From Agromyces allii (GTDB taxonomy: Bacteria > Actinomycetota > Actinomycetes > Actinomycetales > Microbacteriaceae): DNA of 64,000 nt. The DNA lies in NCBI RefSeq assembly GCF_009749385.1, contig NZ_WBIN01000005.1, positions 62,001 to 126,000 on the forward strand, in the 5' to 3' direction. The first letter of the stretch is position 1; each line of letters opens with the position of its first letter. Positions 1-9,419 of this stretch are shown here, one piece after another. The position numbers and the translations under genes are program-made. Under the pieces are notes generated by a model, which saw only the letters and a program-made list of their open reading frames with translations, searched no databases and was not told the origin of the DNA.

Positions 1-951
1 GAGTCCTCGGCGTTCGCGCACCTCTTGGAAGAGGCGGGAGGACATGCCCGAGCCGAAGACGGTGTTGAGCACGCTCATGGTCGAGCGGCGCGGGTCGGTG
101 GCGACGAGCCCGCGTGCCCCGAGCATGAGGTTGACCTGCTCGATGGGACGCTGCACGACCGAGAGCTCGCGCGGCGGTGCGAGCTCGACCGAGGTGCGGG
201 AGCGGCGCTCGACGGGTGCGGCCTCGATCGCCAGGTTCCACCCGCCGGCGGTCAGCGCGCGCTCGAGCGCGGCGACGAGCTCGTCGTGGTCGACGGCGCC
301 CGCCGCGGTGACCACGAGGTCGTTCGGCCGGTAGTTGGCGGCGTAGTGCGCGAAGACCGCCTCGCGAGTCGCCTGGTTGATCGTGTCGGGGCTGCCGCCG
401 ATGGGGCGCCCGAGCGGGTGCTCGCCGAGCACCGCCTCGAAGAAGCGCTCGTTCGCGACGTCGCCCGGATCGTCGCCCGCCATCGACAGCTCCTCGAGGA
501 TGACGCCGCGCTCGTTGTCGAACTCGACCGGGTCGAGCAGCGACGACGTGAACATGTCGGAGAGCACCTCGACCGCCATCGGCAGGTCTCGGTCCTGCAC
601 CTTGGCGTAGTAGCAGGTGTACTCCTTCGCCGTGAGTGCGTTGTGCTCGCCGCCCACGGCGTCGAAGGAGATCGCGATGTCGAGCGCGGTGCGGCTCGGC
701 GTGCCCTTGAACAGCAGGTGCTCGAGGAAGTGGGTCGAGCCGAACGTCGCCGGATGCACGGCGTCGGCCGCACGCTCGTCGCGAGAGCCGACGGCCACCC
801 AGAAGCCGATGGTCGCGCTGCGACTGCCCGGGACCTGCTCGGTGAGCACGCGCACACCCGACGGCAGGATCGTTCGTCGAACGCGGGCGTCACCGGCAGC
901 GGTGAAGGACAGTTCGGCAGTGCCGAGAGGAAGGTCGACGGCGCCGTTCAT
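1..951 (-). CDS. M16 family zinc metallopeptidase (PepR type), N-terminal part
   Basis: Cytosolic zinc peptidase of the pitrilysin/M16 family; the 317 N-terminal residues are in the window and the C-terminal part continues beyond base 1. The inverted zinc motif HFLEH lies at residues 74-78 (two His ligands, Glu as base), followed by FKGT and, about 75 residues on, the NERGVILEE segment that carries the third ligand. The start ATG at 949-951 opens MNGAVDLPLG. In mycobacteria and many other actinobacteria this peptidase gene (pepR) directly follows pnp; here pnp is about 20.6 kb away on the same strand. The family is certain; the substrate cannot be told from sequence. Confidence 0.9.
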   Translation of the reverse strand, partial: MNGAVDLPLGTAELSFTAAGDARVRRTILPSGVRVLTEQVPGSRSATIGFWVAVGSRDERAADAVHPATFGSTHFLEHLLFKGTPSRTALDIAISFDAVGGEHNALTAKEYTCYYAKVQDRDLPMAVEVLSDMFTSSLLDPVEFDNERGVILEELSMAGDDPGDVANERFFEAVLGEHPLGRPIGGSPDTINQATREAVFAHYAANYRPNDLVVTAAGAVDHDELVAALERALTAGGWNLAIEAAPVERRSRTSVELAPPRELSVVQRPIEQVNLMLGARGLVATDPRRSTMSVLNTVFGSGMSSRLFQEVRERRGL

Positions 952-1000
952 CCCACCCAGCCTAGGCCACGCGTTCGCGCCGTGGTGCTCGGCGCGCGCC

Positions 1001-2113
1001 TCAGTGCGACGCGCGGTCGAGCTCGACGAGCTCCGATCGGTGCAGTTCGACGGATGCCGCGGCGATGAGCGCGTCGACCTGGTCGGCGTTGGTCGCGCTC
1101 ACGACCGGTGCGACGACCGTCGGGCGTGCGAGCAGCCACGCGAGCGCGACCGTGGCCGGGGCCACGGCATGCGTCGCGGCGATCGCGTCGAGGGCCCCGA
1201 GCACGCGGAGCCCGCGTCGACCCAGGTGCACTCCCGCACGGGCGCCGCGGGCATCGTGCTTGACGTCGCTGCGTCGGCGGACCCCTCCTGCGAGGAATCC
1301 GTTCGCGAGCGCGAAGTACGGCATGACCGCGAGTCCCTGCGCGTGCGCGACGAGCTCGGTGGCGCCCTCGAAGGAGCTCCGCTCCATCAGGCTGTAGCGG
1401 GTGGTCAGGGTCTGGAACCGCGGCAGGCCGTTGGCCGCGAGCACGCGGGCCTCGATGAGGCGTTCCGGGCCGAAGTCGCTCGCACCCACCGCGCGGACCT
1501 TGCCGGCGTCGACGAGTGCGCCGACGGCGCCGAGCGACTCCTCGAGCGGCACCTCGGGGTCTTCGCCGTGCAGGTACAGCACGTCGATGCGGTCGGTGCG
1601 CAGTCGCTGCAGGCTCGCGTCGACCGCGGCGCGGATGGTCTGCGGGGCGAGCCCGGGAAGATCCTGGTTGCGGCCGACCTTCGTCATGACGTGCATGCGG
1701 TCGCGCGAGCCGCGCGACGCCATCCACGAGCCGATGATCGATTCGCTGCGCCCTGCGGCGTAGCTGTCGGCCGTGTCGATGAGGTCGCCGCCGGTTCCGG
1801 CGAACCGGTCGAGGATCGCGTAGGCGTCTTCGGAGCCGAGCGTCCACCCGAAGGTGCTCGCGCCGATGGCGAGACGGTGCACGCTCATGTCGGTGTCGCC
1901 GAGCTTCGCGCGGAGCGGCACGAGGATCGGACCCGAGAAGGTGTTGCTGGTGACGACCTCTGCGCGGTGCGCGGCGGTGCGCGGCTCGTCGAGGATCGAC
2001 GCCCCGGCGGCATCCGCGTTCGGGAATACGTCGCGTTCCGCGAGTGCGACCGTCGACCCGTGATCCGTCTCACGGAGCGTGTCGCGCCCCCCTGCCAAAT
2101 GCCTTCTCGCCAC
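1001..2113 (-). CDS. Aldo/keto reductase
   Basis: NAD(P)H-dependent oxidoreductase with the (beta/alpha)8 aldo/keto reductase fold. The catalytic tetrad is visible: Asp113 and Tyr118 in DTADSY, Lys145 in MTKVGR and His182 in LYLHGED. The start is taken as GTG at 2111-2113 because GGAGGAGGAG lies just upstream; this gives a 370-residue protein with an N-terminal extension of about 65 residues ahead of the usual LVPLRAKLG beginning, so a shorter internal start is possible. It is followed 49 bp later by the M16 peptidase gene on the same strand. Substrate unknown. Confidence 0.85.
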   Translation of the reverse strand: MARRHLAGGRDTLRETDHGSTVALAERDVFPNADAAGASILDEPRTAAHRAEVVTSNTFSGPILVPLRAKLGDTDMSVHRLAIGASTFGWTLGSEDAYAILDRFAGTGGDLIDTADSYAAGRSESIIGSWMASRGSRDRMHVMTKVGRNQDLPGLAPQTIRAAVDASLQRLRTDRIDVLYLHGEDPEVPLEESLGAVGALVDAGKVRAVGASDFGPERLIEARVLAANGLPRFQTLTTRYSLMERSSFEGATELVAHAQGLAVMPYFALANGFLAGGVRRRSDVKHDARGARAGVHLGRRGLRVLGALDAIAATHAVAPATVALAWLLARPTVVAPVVSATNADQVDALIAAASVELHRSELVELDRASH

Positions 2114-2366
2114 CGTCTCCTCCTCCCCAGGATTGCAATGAGACTACGTCGACTTCCGCGTGAAACCGGGGAACTCGGGGTGAACTGTTACCCAATCGTT
2201 TCGGCCTGTCCCCCGAAAGGTGGACGACATATGCCTTCGAGGTGTGGTTCGGAGCCGAAAGCCGGTCGGATTGCCCCGACCGGACCCACGTGCCGGACGA
2301 AGCGTCGCCGCATGCCGTGCGATGCCGCACACGCACGGTCGGCGGCCTGCGCGGAGGTTCGGCGGG

Positions 2367-3179
2367 CTACCGGTCGCGCCGGACCACGGCCTCGGCCTGC
2401 CGCAGCACCGGCCCGTCGACCATGCGTCCGCGGAACGCGAAGACGCCCGGCTCGCCGACGGCTGCGGCGAGCACTGCACGCGCCCATTCGAGCTGCTCGG
2501 CACTCGGCCGATAGGCCGCACGAACGGTGTCGACCTGCGACGGGTGGATGCACGCGGTGGCCGCGAATCCGAGCGCCGCGGCGTCGCGCGCCTCATCGGC
2601 GAGCCCGTCGAGGTCGGAGATGTCCAGGTGCACCGTGTCGATCGCGGCGACGTCGTGCGCGGCGGCCGCGAGCTGCACGTGCGCTCGGGCGTGCGCGGCC
2701 ACGCCGCGATAGCGGGCGTCGTCGTGGCGGCTCGAGAACCCGCCGAGCGAGGCCACGAGGTCTTCGGCGCCCCACATGAGCGCCGACACGTTCGGCAGCG
2801 CCGCGACGGCCTCGGCCGCGAGCACGCCGCGGGCCGTCTCGCAGAGGGCGACGACCTCGAAGGGCTCGAGGTCGACCAGGTCGGCCGTGCCCTCGCACTT
2901 GGCGAGCATCACGGTTCGGTACGGCGTGTCGGCGAGCATCGCCACGTCGTCGGCGAAGTCGGCCGAGGCGGCCGGGTTCACGCGCACGATCACGCGGTCG
3001 GGGTCGAGGGCGGATGCCGCGACCGCACGCCGCGCCTCGGCCTTCGACCCCGGCGCGACGGCGTCCTCGAGATCGAGGATCACCGCGTCGGCCCGCTCGA
3101 GCGCCTTCGCGAACCGGTCGAGTCGGTCGGCCGGGCAGAAGAGCAGCGCCGGGCCGAAGCGGAACGGCGGCCGTGTCAT
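2367..3179 (-). CDS. CoA ester lyase, HpcH/HpaI (CitE-like) family
   Basis: Metal-dependent C-C lyase of the HpcH/HpaI aldolase/citrate lyase beta family, 270 residues. Family marks are LFCPADR near the N-terminus, the acidic ILDLEDAV, the substrate-binding RVNP and the MWGAEDL segment. It is the last gene of the operon accA1-fadE-maoC-citE and its ATG overlaps the maoC stop as ATGA. The order matches the mycobacterial block Rv2498c-Rv2501c; as I recall, the Rv2498c lyase acts on 3-hydroxy-3-methylglutaryl-CoA and citramalyl-CoA in leucine and itaconate breakdown. A role in cleaving the last C5/C6 CoA ester of leucine catabolism is therefore inferred. Confidence 0.85.
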   Translation of the reverse strand: MTRPPFRFGPALLFCPADRLDRFAKALERADAVILDLEDAVAPGSKAEARRAVAASALDPDRVIVRVNPAASADFADDVAMLADTPYRTVMLAKCEGTADLVDLEPFEVVALCETARGVLAAEAVAALPNVSALMWGAEDLVASLGGFSSRHDDARYRGVAAHARAHVQLAAAAHDVAAIDTVHLDISDLDGLADEARDAAALGFAATACIHPSQVDTVRAAYRPSAEQLEWARAVLAAAVGEPGVFAFRGRMVDGPVLRQAEAVVRRDR

Positions 3180-3745
3180 CCGCTCGCCCCCTCGTCCGAC
3201 GGCGCACCCGCCGCATCCGGCGCACCGTGCTGCCCGGCGCCGCGCTCCCCCGCCTCGCGCGTGTGCACGAGCATCGTGCGCGACGCGGTCGCGACGACCA
3301 CGCCGTGCTGGTTGCGCGCGGTGTGCGCGAGCACGACGACGCCCTCGCCGGGGCGCGACGAGGACAGCCGCTTGGATTCGACGACCGACTCGCCGTACAG
3401 CGTGTCGCCGACGAACACGGGGTGCGGGAACGCGACCTCGCCGAAGCCGAGGTTCGCCACGAGCGTGCCCAGCGTGAGCTGTCCGACCGACTGGCCGACG
3501 AGGGTCGACAGCGTGAAGAGCGAGTTCACGAGGATGCGCCCGAACGGCTGCGTCGCCGCGAACGCCGCGTCGAGGTGCAGCGGCTGCGGGTTCATCGTGA
3601 GCGTCGTGAAGAGCACGTTGTCGGCCTCGGTCACGGTGCGCCCCGGGCGGTGCAGGTAGCGCACGCCCGTCTCGAACTCCTCGAACCAGAGGCCGCGCTG
3701 CACGACCTCGCGCTCGGGAACCACGTCGCTCGCGGCATCCGTCAT
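3176..3745 (-). CDS. MaoC family acyl-CoA hydratase (mesaconyl/itaconyl-CoA hydratase-like)
   Basis: Hot-dog fold hydratase of 189 residues. The region around residues 38-60 ([18 protein letters not shown]) aligns with the hydratase-2 motif, but the usual Gly-Asp before the Asn-Pro is Met-Asn, as I recall for the mesaconyl-CoA hydratase and Rv2499c subgroup. The C-terminal 25 residues are Ala/Gly rich and probably disordered. It sits between the acyl-CoA dehydrogenase (9 bp gap) and the CitE-like lyase (4-bp overlap), so it is co-transcribed with them. Hydration of an unsaturated C5/C6 CoA ester in leucine or itaconate catabolism is the likely job. Confidence 0.8.
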   Translation of the reverse strand: MTDAASDVVPEREVVQRGLWFEEFETGVRYLHRPGRTVTEADNVLFTTLTMNPQPLHLDAAFAATQPFGRILVNSLFTLSTLVGQSVGQLTLGTLVANLGFGEVAFPHPVFVGDTLYGESVVESKRLSSSRPGEGVVVLAHTARNQHGVVVATASRTMLVHTREAGERGAGQHGAPDAAGAPSDEGASG

Positions 3746-3754
3746 GGTGGGCTC

Positions 3755-4942
3755 CTACGCGGTCGGAACGAGCTGCTCGGCGCCGATGCCGAGCTCGCGC
3801 GTGATGATCATGAGCTGCACCTCGGTGGTGCCCTCGCCGATCTCGAGGATCTTCGAGTCGCGGTAGTGGCGCGCCACGGCGTTCTCGTTCATGAAGCCGT
3901 AGCCGCCGAAGATCTGCGTGGCGTCGCGCGCGTTGTCCATGGCCGCCTCCCCGCACACCATCTTGGCGATGGATGCCTCGAGCGTGAAGGGCTTGCCCGC
4001 ATCGAGCTTGCGCGCGGCGTCGTGCCACGCGAGCCGCGCCTGGTGCACCCGGGCCTGCATGCGCGCGATCTTGAACGCGATGTGCTGGTTCGAGCCGATG
4101 CTCGCGCCGAACACGCGGCGCTCGTTCGCGTAGCGGAGCGCCTCCTCGAGGCAGCCCTGCGCGGCACCCGTCGCGAGCGCCGCGAACGCCACCCGGCCCT
4201 CGTTGAGCGTGCGGAGGAAGTTCGCGTACCCGCGTCCGCGCTCGCCGAGCAGGTTCGACGCGGGAACTCGCACGTCGCGGAGGGTCAGCGGGTGCGTGTC
4301 GGAGGTGTGCCAGCCGACCTTGTCGTAGCTCGGCTCGACCGTGAATCCGGGGGTGTCGTTCGGCACGATGATCGTCGAGAGCTCGGGCTTGAGCTCGCCG
4401 CGCGCCCCGATGCGCTGGCCGGTCACGGCCGTGATCGTGACGAACCGGGTGATGGGCGTGCCCGAGTTGGTGATGAACTGCTTCGAGCCGTTGATGACCC
4501 ACTGGTCGCCGACGAGGTCGGCCGTCGTCGCCGTGGCGCCCGCGTCGCTGCCGGCGCCCGCCTCGGTGAGCCCGAACCCGGCGAGCGCGCGCCCCGACAC
4601 GAGGTCGGGCAGGTACTCGGCCTGCTGCGCGGGCGTGCCGTGACGGTAGACGGGCATGACGCCGAGTCCGACACCCGCCTCGAGCGTGACGCCGATCGAC
4701 TGGTCGACGCGGCCGAGCGCCTCGACGGCGAGGCAGAGCTGGAAGTAGGTCTTGCCCTGTCCGCCGACGTCCTTCGGGAACGGAAGCCCGAACAGGCCCA
4801 TGTCGCCCATCTGCGCGATGATCTCCATCGGCAGGCGACGCTGGGTGTCGTACTCGTAGGCGGCGGGGGCGACGACGCGGTCGGCGAAGTCGGCGACGTC
4901 GTCGGAGAGGCGCTGCTCCTCGTCGGTGAGGTCATACTGCAT
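3755..4942 (-). CDS. Acyl-CoA dehydrogenase (FadE19-like; isovaleryl/branched-chain type)
   Basis: FAD-dependent dehydrogenase of 395 residues introducing a 2,3 double bond into an acyl-CoA. Visible family parts are the N-terminal helical domain, the substrate/FAD loop [15 protein letters not shown] (around residue 128), KQFITN and the C-terminal [22 protein letters not shown] followed by IGEGTTEVQ, including the position of the catalytic Glu region. An SD-like GGAG precedes the ATG by about 7 bases; the start overlaps the end of the carboxylase alpha gene by 11 bp. Its neighbours and order match mycobacterial fadE19, so isovaleryl-CoA or a related branched-chain acyl-CoA is the probable substrate. 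Confidence 0.9.
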   Translation of the reverse strand: MQYDLTDEEQRLSDDVADFADRVVAPAAYEYDTQRRLPMEIIAQMGDMGLFGLPFPKDVGGQGKTYFQLCLAVEALGRVDQSIGVTLEAGVGLGVMPVYRHGTPAQQAEYLPDLVSGRALAGFGLTEAGAGSDAGATATTADLVGDQWVINGSKQFITNSGTPITRFVTITAVTGQRIGARGELKPELSTIIVPNDTPGFTVEPSYDKVGWHTSDTHPLTLRDVRVPASNLLGERGRGYANFLRTLNEGRVAFAALATGAAQGCLEEALRYANERRVFGASIGSNQHIAFKIARMQARVHQARLAWHDAARKLDAGKPFTLEASIAKMVCGEAAMDNARDATQIFGGYGFMNENAVARHYRDSKILEIGEGTTEVQLMIITRELGIGAEQLVPTA

Positions 4943-6989
4943 GCGTGGGCTCCTGTTCGTGGGCTCCCCGGGTCGCGGGGAGGTCGGATTCGGGTGCGGA
5001 TGCTGCGTCGCGGGTGTCGCTCGCAGGCTCGATGCGCGCGACGGGTTGGTCGCGCGAGACCAGGTCGCCGACGGACGCCGCGAGGCGCACGGTTCCGGCG
5101 GCGGAGGCGGTGATGCGGTGCTCCATCTTCATGGCCTCGATCGCGAGGATCGGGGCGCCCGCCTCGACCGGGTCGCCGTCGGCGACGAACACGGCCGTGA
5201 CGGTGCCGGGCATGGGCGCACGCAGTTCGGGGCTCAGCGCGACGCCGCCGCGCTCGGCGAGCGCCCGTCGCGCCTCGGCGTGGGCCCGGCGGGCGACGTG
5301 CACCAGGGCGAAGGTGCCGTGGGCGTCGTGCACCCAGATCTCGCCGTCGGCGGCGATGCGCACGGTGGCGGCGGGTTCGTCCGCCTCGGCGGACCGTCCT
5401 GCGGCGACGGCGACGGCGACCACGTCGGCGGGCTCGTCGCGAGGGGCGAGCAGCACGGTCGGCGGGCGGTGCGCGCCGAGGCGCCAGCCCGCGGCATCCG
5501 TCCAGGCGGCCGGTCCCGCACCCGCGCGCTCGAGGGCGCGCCCCTCGCGGGCTGCATCGGCGAGCACGGCGGAGGCCGCGGCCGCGAGCTGCTCGGGTCG
5601 CGGGCGCCCGGCAGTGGCGGGCGGCATCCGCTCGATGAGGTTCGTGTCGAGGGCGCCGGCGCGCACGTCGGGATCGGCGAGCAGGCGGCGGACGAAGGCG
5701 AGGTTCGTGTCGACGCCGAGCACGACGGTCTCGGCGAGTGCCGCATCGAGCCGTTCGAGCGCCTCGGCCCGGTCGGCGCCGTATGCGATGACCTTCGCGA
5801 GCATGGGGTCGTAGTCGGCCGTGATGTGCTGACTCGTTCGGATGCCCGCGTCGACGCGCACGCCCTCGCCCGTCGCCGGCCGCCACTCGAGCAGTTCGCC
5901 CGTCGAGGGCAGGAACCCGCGATCGGGCGATTCGGCGTACACGCGGGCCTCGATCGCGTGCCCGGTGAGGTGCACGTCGTGCTGGGCGATGGCGAGCGGC
6001 TGCCCCGCGGCGATGCGGAGCTGCTGCTCGACGAGGTCGATGCCCGTCACGAGCTCGGTCACGGGGTGCTCGACCTGCAGCCGGGTGTTCATCTCGATGA
6101 AGAAGAACTCGTCGGGCGCGACATCCGACACGAGGAACTCGACCGTGCCAGCGCCGAGGTAGGCGACGCTGCGGGCCGCATCGCAGGCGGCCTGCCCGAT
6201 GCGCTCGCGGGTCGCCGCATCGAGGAGCGGCGACGGCGCCTCCTCGACGACCTTCTGGTGGCGGCGCTGCAACGAGCACTCGCGCTCGCCGAGGTGGATG
6301 ACGGTGCCGTCGGCGTCGGCGAGCACCTGCACCTCGATGTGCCGCGGTCGCTCGATGAGGCGTTCGAGCAGGAGCGTGTCGTCGCCGAACGAGGTGCGCG
6401 CGACCCTGCGGGCGGCCGGGATCGCGTCGGCGAGCTCGACCGCGTCGCGCGCGATCTGCATGCCCTTGCCGCCGCCTCCGGCCGAGGGCTTGACGAGGAG
6501 CGGGAATCCGACCTGCTCGCCGGCGGCCAGGAGCTCGGCGTCGTCGAGATCGGGGTCCGAGACGCCGGGGACGACCGGGACTCCGGATGCCGCGACGTGC
6601 CGCTTCGCGCGGATCTTGTCGCCCATGACGGCGAGCGCCTCGTCGCCCGGCCCGATGAAGACGATGCCGGCCTCGCGGCAGGCGGCGGCGAAGCCCGCGT
6701 GCTCCGAGAGGAATCCGTAGCCGGGGTGCACGGCCTGCGCGCCGGTCTCGAGCGCCGCGGCGACGAGACGGGCGGGGTCGAGGTAGCTCTGCGCGGCGGG
6801 CGCCGGGCCGATGCGCACGGCCTCGTCGGCGAGGCGCACGTGCGGGGCGTCGGCATCGGCGTCGGAGTGGACCGCGATCGAGCGGATGCCGAGACGCCGC
6901 AGGGTGCGGATGACGCGCACGGCGATCTCGCCGCGGTTCGCGACGAGCACGCGTTCGAACGGACGGCTGGCGGCGTCGATCGTGCCCAT
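4932..6989 (-). CDS. accA1: Acyl-CoA carboxylase alpha subunit: biotin carboxylase plus biotinyl domain
   Basis: Biotin-dependent carboxylase alpha chain of 685 residues that carboxylates its own biotin using ATP and bicarbonate. The biotin carboxylase N-domain begins [16 protein letters not shown] (residue 14 on), the ATP-grasp glycine loop SAGGGGKGM is near residue 168, and [16 protein letters not shown] marks the active site; the C-terminal biotinyl domain has EAMKMEHR near residue 620, the Lys being the biotin site. First gene of the operon with dehydrogenase, hydratase and lyase. With the separately encoded beta subunit at 11.2-12.8 kb it should form a methylcrotonyl-CoA-type (or broader acyl-CoA) carboxylase. 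Two operators and a promoter lie just upstream. Confidence 0.92.
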   Translation of the reverse strand: MGTIDAASRPFERVLVANRGEIAVRVIRTLRRLGIRSIAVHSDADADAPHVRLADEAVRIGPAPAAQSYLDPARLVAAALETGAQAVHPGYGFLSEHAGFAAACREAGIVFIGPGDEALAVMGDKIRAKRHVAASGVPVVPGVSDPDLDDAELLAAGEQVGFPLLVKPSAGGGGKGMQIARDAVELADAIPAARRVARTSFGDDTLLLERLIERPRHIEVQVLADADGTVIHLGERECSLQRRHQKVVEEAPSPLLDAATRERIGQAACDAARSVAYLGAGTVEFLVSDVAPDEFFFIEMNTRLQVEHPVTELVTGIDLVEQQLRIAAGQPLAIAQHDVHLTGHAIEARVYAESPDRGFLPSTGELLEWRPATGEGVRVDAGIRTSQHITADYDPMLAKVIAYGADRAEALERLDAALAETVVLGVDTNLAFVRRLLADPDVRAGALDTNLIERMPPATAGRPRPEQLAAAASAVLADAAREGRALERAGAGPAAWTDAAGWRLGAHRPPTVLLAPRDEPADVVAVAVAAGRSAEADEPAATVRIAADGEIWVHDAHGTFALVHVARRAHAEARRALAERGGVALSPELRAPMPGTVTAVFVADGDPVEAGAPILAIEAMKMEHRITASAAGTVRLAASVGDLVSRDQPVARIEPASDTRDAASAPESDLPATRGAHEQEPTHAV

Positions 6990-7035
6990 GTGCGTGTCTT
7001 CTGCCTCTCTGCAGGGCGCACGCCGCTCGAATCCG

Positions 7036-7076
7036 GTTAGCGTGCACTAACTGGAATCATGTTAGTGACCACTAAC
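7036..7076. promoter_or_regulatory. Two TetR-type operators in the accA1 promoter
   Basis: GTTAGTGACCACTAAC at 7061-7076 is an inverted repeat with 7-bp arms and 2-bp spacer; GTTAGCGTGCACTAAC at 7036-7051 is a second copy with one arm mismatch, centred 25 bp away. The same element recurs upstream of the carboxylase beta subunit at 12887-12902, next to a TetR gene. The first copy lies in the promoter spacer and overlaps the -10, and the second covers the expected transcription start, an arrangement that would give repression. Confidence 0.8.
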
Positions 7077-7087
7077 TGAAATCGCAA
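7059..7087 (-). promoter_or_regulatory. Predicted accA1 operon promoter
   Basis: On the minus strand TTGCGA (7087-7082) and TAACAT (7064-7059) are separated by exactly 17 bases. Transcription would begin near 7052, leaving a leader of about 60 bases to the ATG at 6989. The perfect operator lies between and over these hexamers. Confidence 0.55.
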
Positions 7088-7205
7088 GCACGCGACGCAG
7101 TGCCTGCGCATCGCGCCGCGAGTGGGCGGCTCTGGCGGTCTCCAGGCGCGAGGAGCCGCCGGAATCGCCCATTCGCGGCGTCAGCGGCGGAGATCACCGC
7201 GCAGG

Positions 7206-7778
7206 TCAGGGAGCGGCGTGCGACGCGACGGCGGCGACCAGGCACTCGACGCCGTAGCCGAACGCGCGGTCGACGTCGCCGCCGAGACGGAAGGCGCCCG
7301 CGAGCTCCATGCTGACGAAGCCGTTGGCCCAGGCCGTGAAGGTTCGCGCCGCGTCGAGCGCGTGCTCCTCGCCGACGAGGTCGGCGGCGGCGTCGAGCAC
7401 CGGCACGCTCGAGGCGCGCAGCGACTCGGGGTCGAGGTGGAGCTCGGCGCCCGGCGCGAACACGATGCGGAACGCCACCGGGCGCTCGTGCGCGAAGGCC
7501 CGCAGCGCGCGAGCGAGCGCCCTGAGCCGATCGCGCGGGTCGGCGCCGGCCCGCGTCGCCGCGCGGGCGGCGCTCTCGCCCAGGTCGCGGAGCGTGGCGT
7601 CGGTCACGAGCGCGATGAGCGCATCGCGACTCGCCACGCGCTTGTAGAGCGACGGCGCCCGCACGCCGACGCGCGTGGCGACGGCCTGCATGGTGAGGCC
7701 CTCGAGCCCGGCCTGCTCGAGCAGCTCGCGGCCGGCGTCGACGATCGCGACGAGGGAGGTGCGGTCGGGCGTGGGCAT
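7206..7778 (-). CDS. TetR family transcriptional regulator
   Basis: Predicted DNA-binding repressor of 190 residues. The N-terminal helix-turn-helix reads IVDAGRELLEQAGLEGLTM then VATRVGVRAPSLYKRV (residues 10-45); the C-terminal part resembles the WHG/TetR_C ligand domain and contains WANGFVSMEL. The ATG at 7776-7778 is chosen because GAGGAG lies 5 bases upstream; an in-frame start 14 codons earlier lacks this. It is divergent from the metallo-hydrolase gene at 7961 and the shared intergenic region holds several ATGGCTA/TAGCCAT repeats, so it probably controls that gene and itself. Confidence 0.85.
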   Translation of the reverse strand: MPTPDRTSLVAIVDAGRELLEQAGLEGLTMQAVATRVGVRAPSLYKRVASRDALIALVTDATLRDLGESAARAATRAGADPRDRLRALARALRAFAHERPVAFRIVFAPGAELHLDPESLRASSVPVLDAAADLVGEEHALDAARTFTAWANGFVSMELAGAFRLGGDVDRAFGYGVECLVAAVASHAAP

Positions 7779-7830
7779 CTGAACTCCTCGAGGTGCGGGA
7801 TGTCGGCGCGGACGCGGCATCCGATCACGT

Positions 7831-7878
7831 ATGGCTATTGACGTTAGCCATGATAGCTATGTATCGTAGCCATGGCTA
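7831..7878. promoter_or_regulatory. Divergent promoter region with palindromic operators
   Basis: ATGGCTA (7831-7837) and TAGCCAT (7845-7851) form an inverted repeat with 7-bp spacer; ATAGCTAT (7853-7860) and TAGCCATGGCTA (7867-7878) are perfect palindromes using the same half-site. A plus-strand promoter fits inside: TTGACG at 7838-7843, 18-base spacer, TATCGT at 7862-7867. Binding by the divergently encoded TetR protein would cover both elements. Confidence 0.65.
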
Positions 7879-7960
7879 GCCCGGATCTCGGCACGGGGCT
7901 CCAACCGCGAACCTCCGACCGGGCCGACCGGAACCGAGCCACGAACATCGGAGACACACC

Positions 7961-8686
7961 ATGCGACTCGCACCCTCGCTGCACCGCGTCGGCAACGACA
8001 TCGTCGCCGTCTACCTGATCGACACCCCCGAGGGCGTCACGATCATCGACGCCGGCCTCGCCGGACAGCGGAAGGAGCTGCTCGCCGAGCTCGACGCCAT
8101 GGGGCGCACGCTCGACGACGTGCGCGGCGTCGTGCTCACGCACGGCGACAGCGACCACATCGGATTCGCCGAACGGCTCCGTCGCGACCACGGCGTGCCG
8201 ATCTTCGTGCACGAGGCGGATGCCGCGCGTGCCCGTGGCGAGGAATCGTCGAAGCCCGAATGGGGCCGCCTGAAGCTCGGCGCCACCGCGAAGTTCATGT
8301 GGTACGCGCTGCGCAAGAACGGCCTGCGCACCACGCCGCTCACCGAGGTCGTCGCCGTGCGCGACGGCGACCGGCTCGACCTGCCGGGTGCACCCGTGAT
8401 CATCGGCCTGCCCGGCCACTCCCCCGGCAGCATCGCGATCCACGTTCCCGCGGTCGACGCCGTGTTCGTCGGCGACGGCCTCACGACCCGCCACGTGCTG
8501 ACCGGCGCGACCGGCCCCCAGCCGGCGCCGTTCACGGACGATCCGGCCGAGGCGCTCGCGTCGCTGCATCGCATCGCGGGCCTCGGGGCCGCGTGGGTGC
8601 TGCCCGGGCACGGGTCGCCCTGGCACGGCGGCGTCGAGCAGGCGGTCGCCGAGGTCGAGCGCGCGGCCGCGGCATCCGGAGCCTGA
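7961..8686 (+). CDS. MBL fold metallo-hydrolase
   Basis: Metallo-beta-lactamase fold hydrolase of 241 residues. The dinuclear metal motif is LTHGDSDHIG (around residues 51-60), with further ligand segments GLPGHSPGSIAIH, VFVGDGL and the final LPGHGSPWHGG. It is divergent from a TetR gene and convergent with the GAP-family membrane protein gene. No signal peptide is seen, so it acts in the cytoplasm. The substrate is not evident: relatives include hydroxyacylglutathione hydrolases, lactonases and quorum-quenching enzymes. Confidence 0.88.
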   Translation: MRLAPSLHRVGNDIVAVYLIDTPEGVTIIDAGLAGQRKELLAELDAMGRTLDDVRGVVLTHGDSDHIGFAERLRRDHGVPIFVHEADAARARGEESSKPEWGRLKLGATAKFMWYALRKNGLRTTPLTEVVAVRDGDRLDLPGAPVIIGLPGHSPGSIAIHVPAVDAVFVGDGLTTRHVLTGATGPQPAPFTDDPAEALASLHRIAGLGAAWVLPGHGSPWHGGVEQAVAEVERAAAASGA

Positions 8687-8747
8687 ACGCGCCGAACGAA
8701 GCGGCCGACGGCGACCGCCGCGGCCGAACCTCGGAACCTGCCGAACC

Positions 8748-9419
8748 TCAGAAGCTGCCGATGCCCTTGCCGAGCATCGAGATGCCGATCACGAGCAGCA
8801 GCACCGCCATGATCACCGCGTTCTCGTGGGCGAGCCACACGCGGAGGGCATCGAGCGGCCCGCGCAGCTTCGCCGAGGCGAGCAGATAGGCGATCACCGG
8901 GATCGCCACGGTGGACGCCGCGATGAGCACGTAGATCGCGATCACGAGCACGGTCTCACCGCCCGCGAGCTCGGCCGCGCCGATCTCGGTGCCCGCACCC
9001 GCGGCCATGATGAGGTTCTTCGGGTTCAGTGCCGAGAGCAGGAAGCCGAGGCCGAGCGCGCCGACGAACGTGACCTTGTCGATGGCCTGCATCCACTTGG
9101 GCAGCACGGGCTCCTCGCCCGGCTTCGGACGCTTGCGCCACTGTCCGAGCGCGAGCACGAGCAGGCCCGCGCCGAGCAGCAGCTGGATCACGCCCTGGAC
9201 GGGCTTGGATGCGTCGGGGTCGTCGTCGGGCAGCACCGACGCGAGGAGCGTGAACACCGTGACCGCCACGACGATGCCGACGAGCCAGCCGAGCAGGAAC
9301 CCGACGCTCGTCACCCGTGCCTTCGGGGAGAGCAGCATGAGGATCGCCGCGATGATCGGGATCGGGCTGATCGCCACACCGAGGGCGAGGGGCAGGATGC
9401 CGCCGATGGCTTCGTTCAT
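8748..9419 (-). CDS. GAP/Sap family membrane protein (LysE-superfamily transporter)
   Basis: Integral membrane protein of 223 residues with about six hydrophobic segments. The N-terminus (GGILPLALGVAISPIPIIAA) followed by SPKAR and, in the middle, LSALNPKNL is typical of the GAP/Sap (sulfolipid-1-addressing protein) family, related to LysE-type exporters; mycobacterial members are tied to export of cell-envelope glycolipids. The ATG overlaps the stop of the upstream SulP gene as ATGA, so the two are translated together. The exported substrate is unknown here. Confidence 0.8.
   Translation of the reverse strand: MNEAIGGILPLALGVAISPIPIIAAILMLLSPKARVTSVGFLLGWLVGIVVAVTVFTLLASVLPDDDPDASKPVQGVIQLLLGAGLLVLALGQWRKRPKPGEEPVLPKWMQAIDKVTFVGALGLGFLLSALNPKNLIMAAGAGTEIGAAELAGGETVLVIAIYVLIAASTVAIPVIAYLLASAKLRGPLDALRVWLAHENAVIMAVLLLVIGISMLGKGIGSF

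Noticed and set aside
4926..7040. Plus-strand open frame of about 700 codons opposite accA1
   Set aside because: Shadow frame; the biotin carboxylase is unambiguous on the minus strand.
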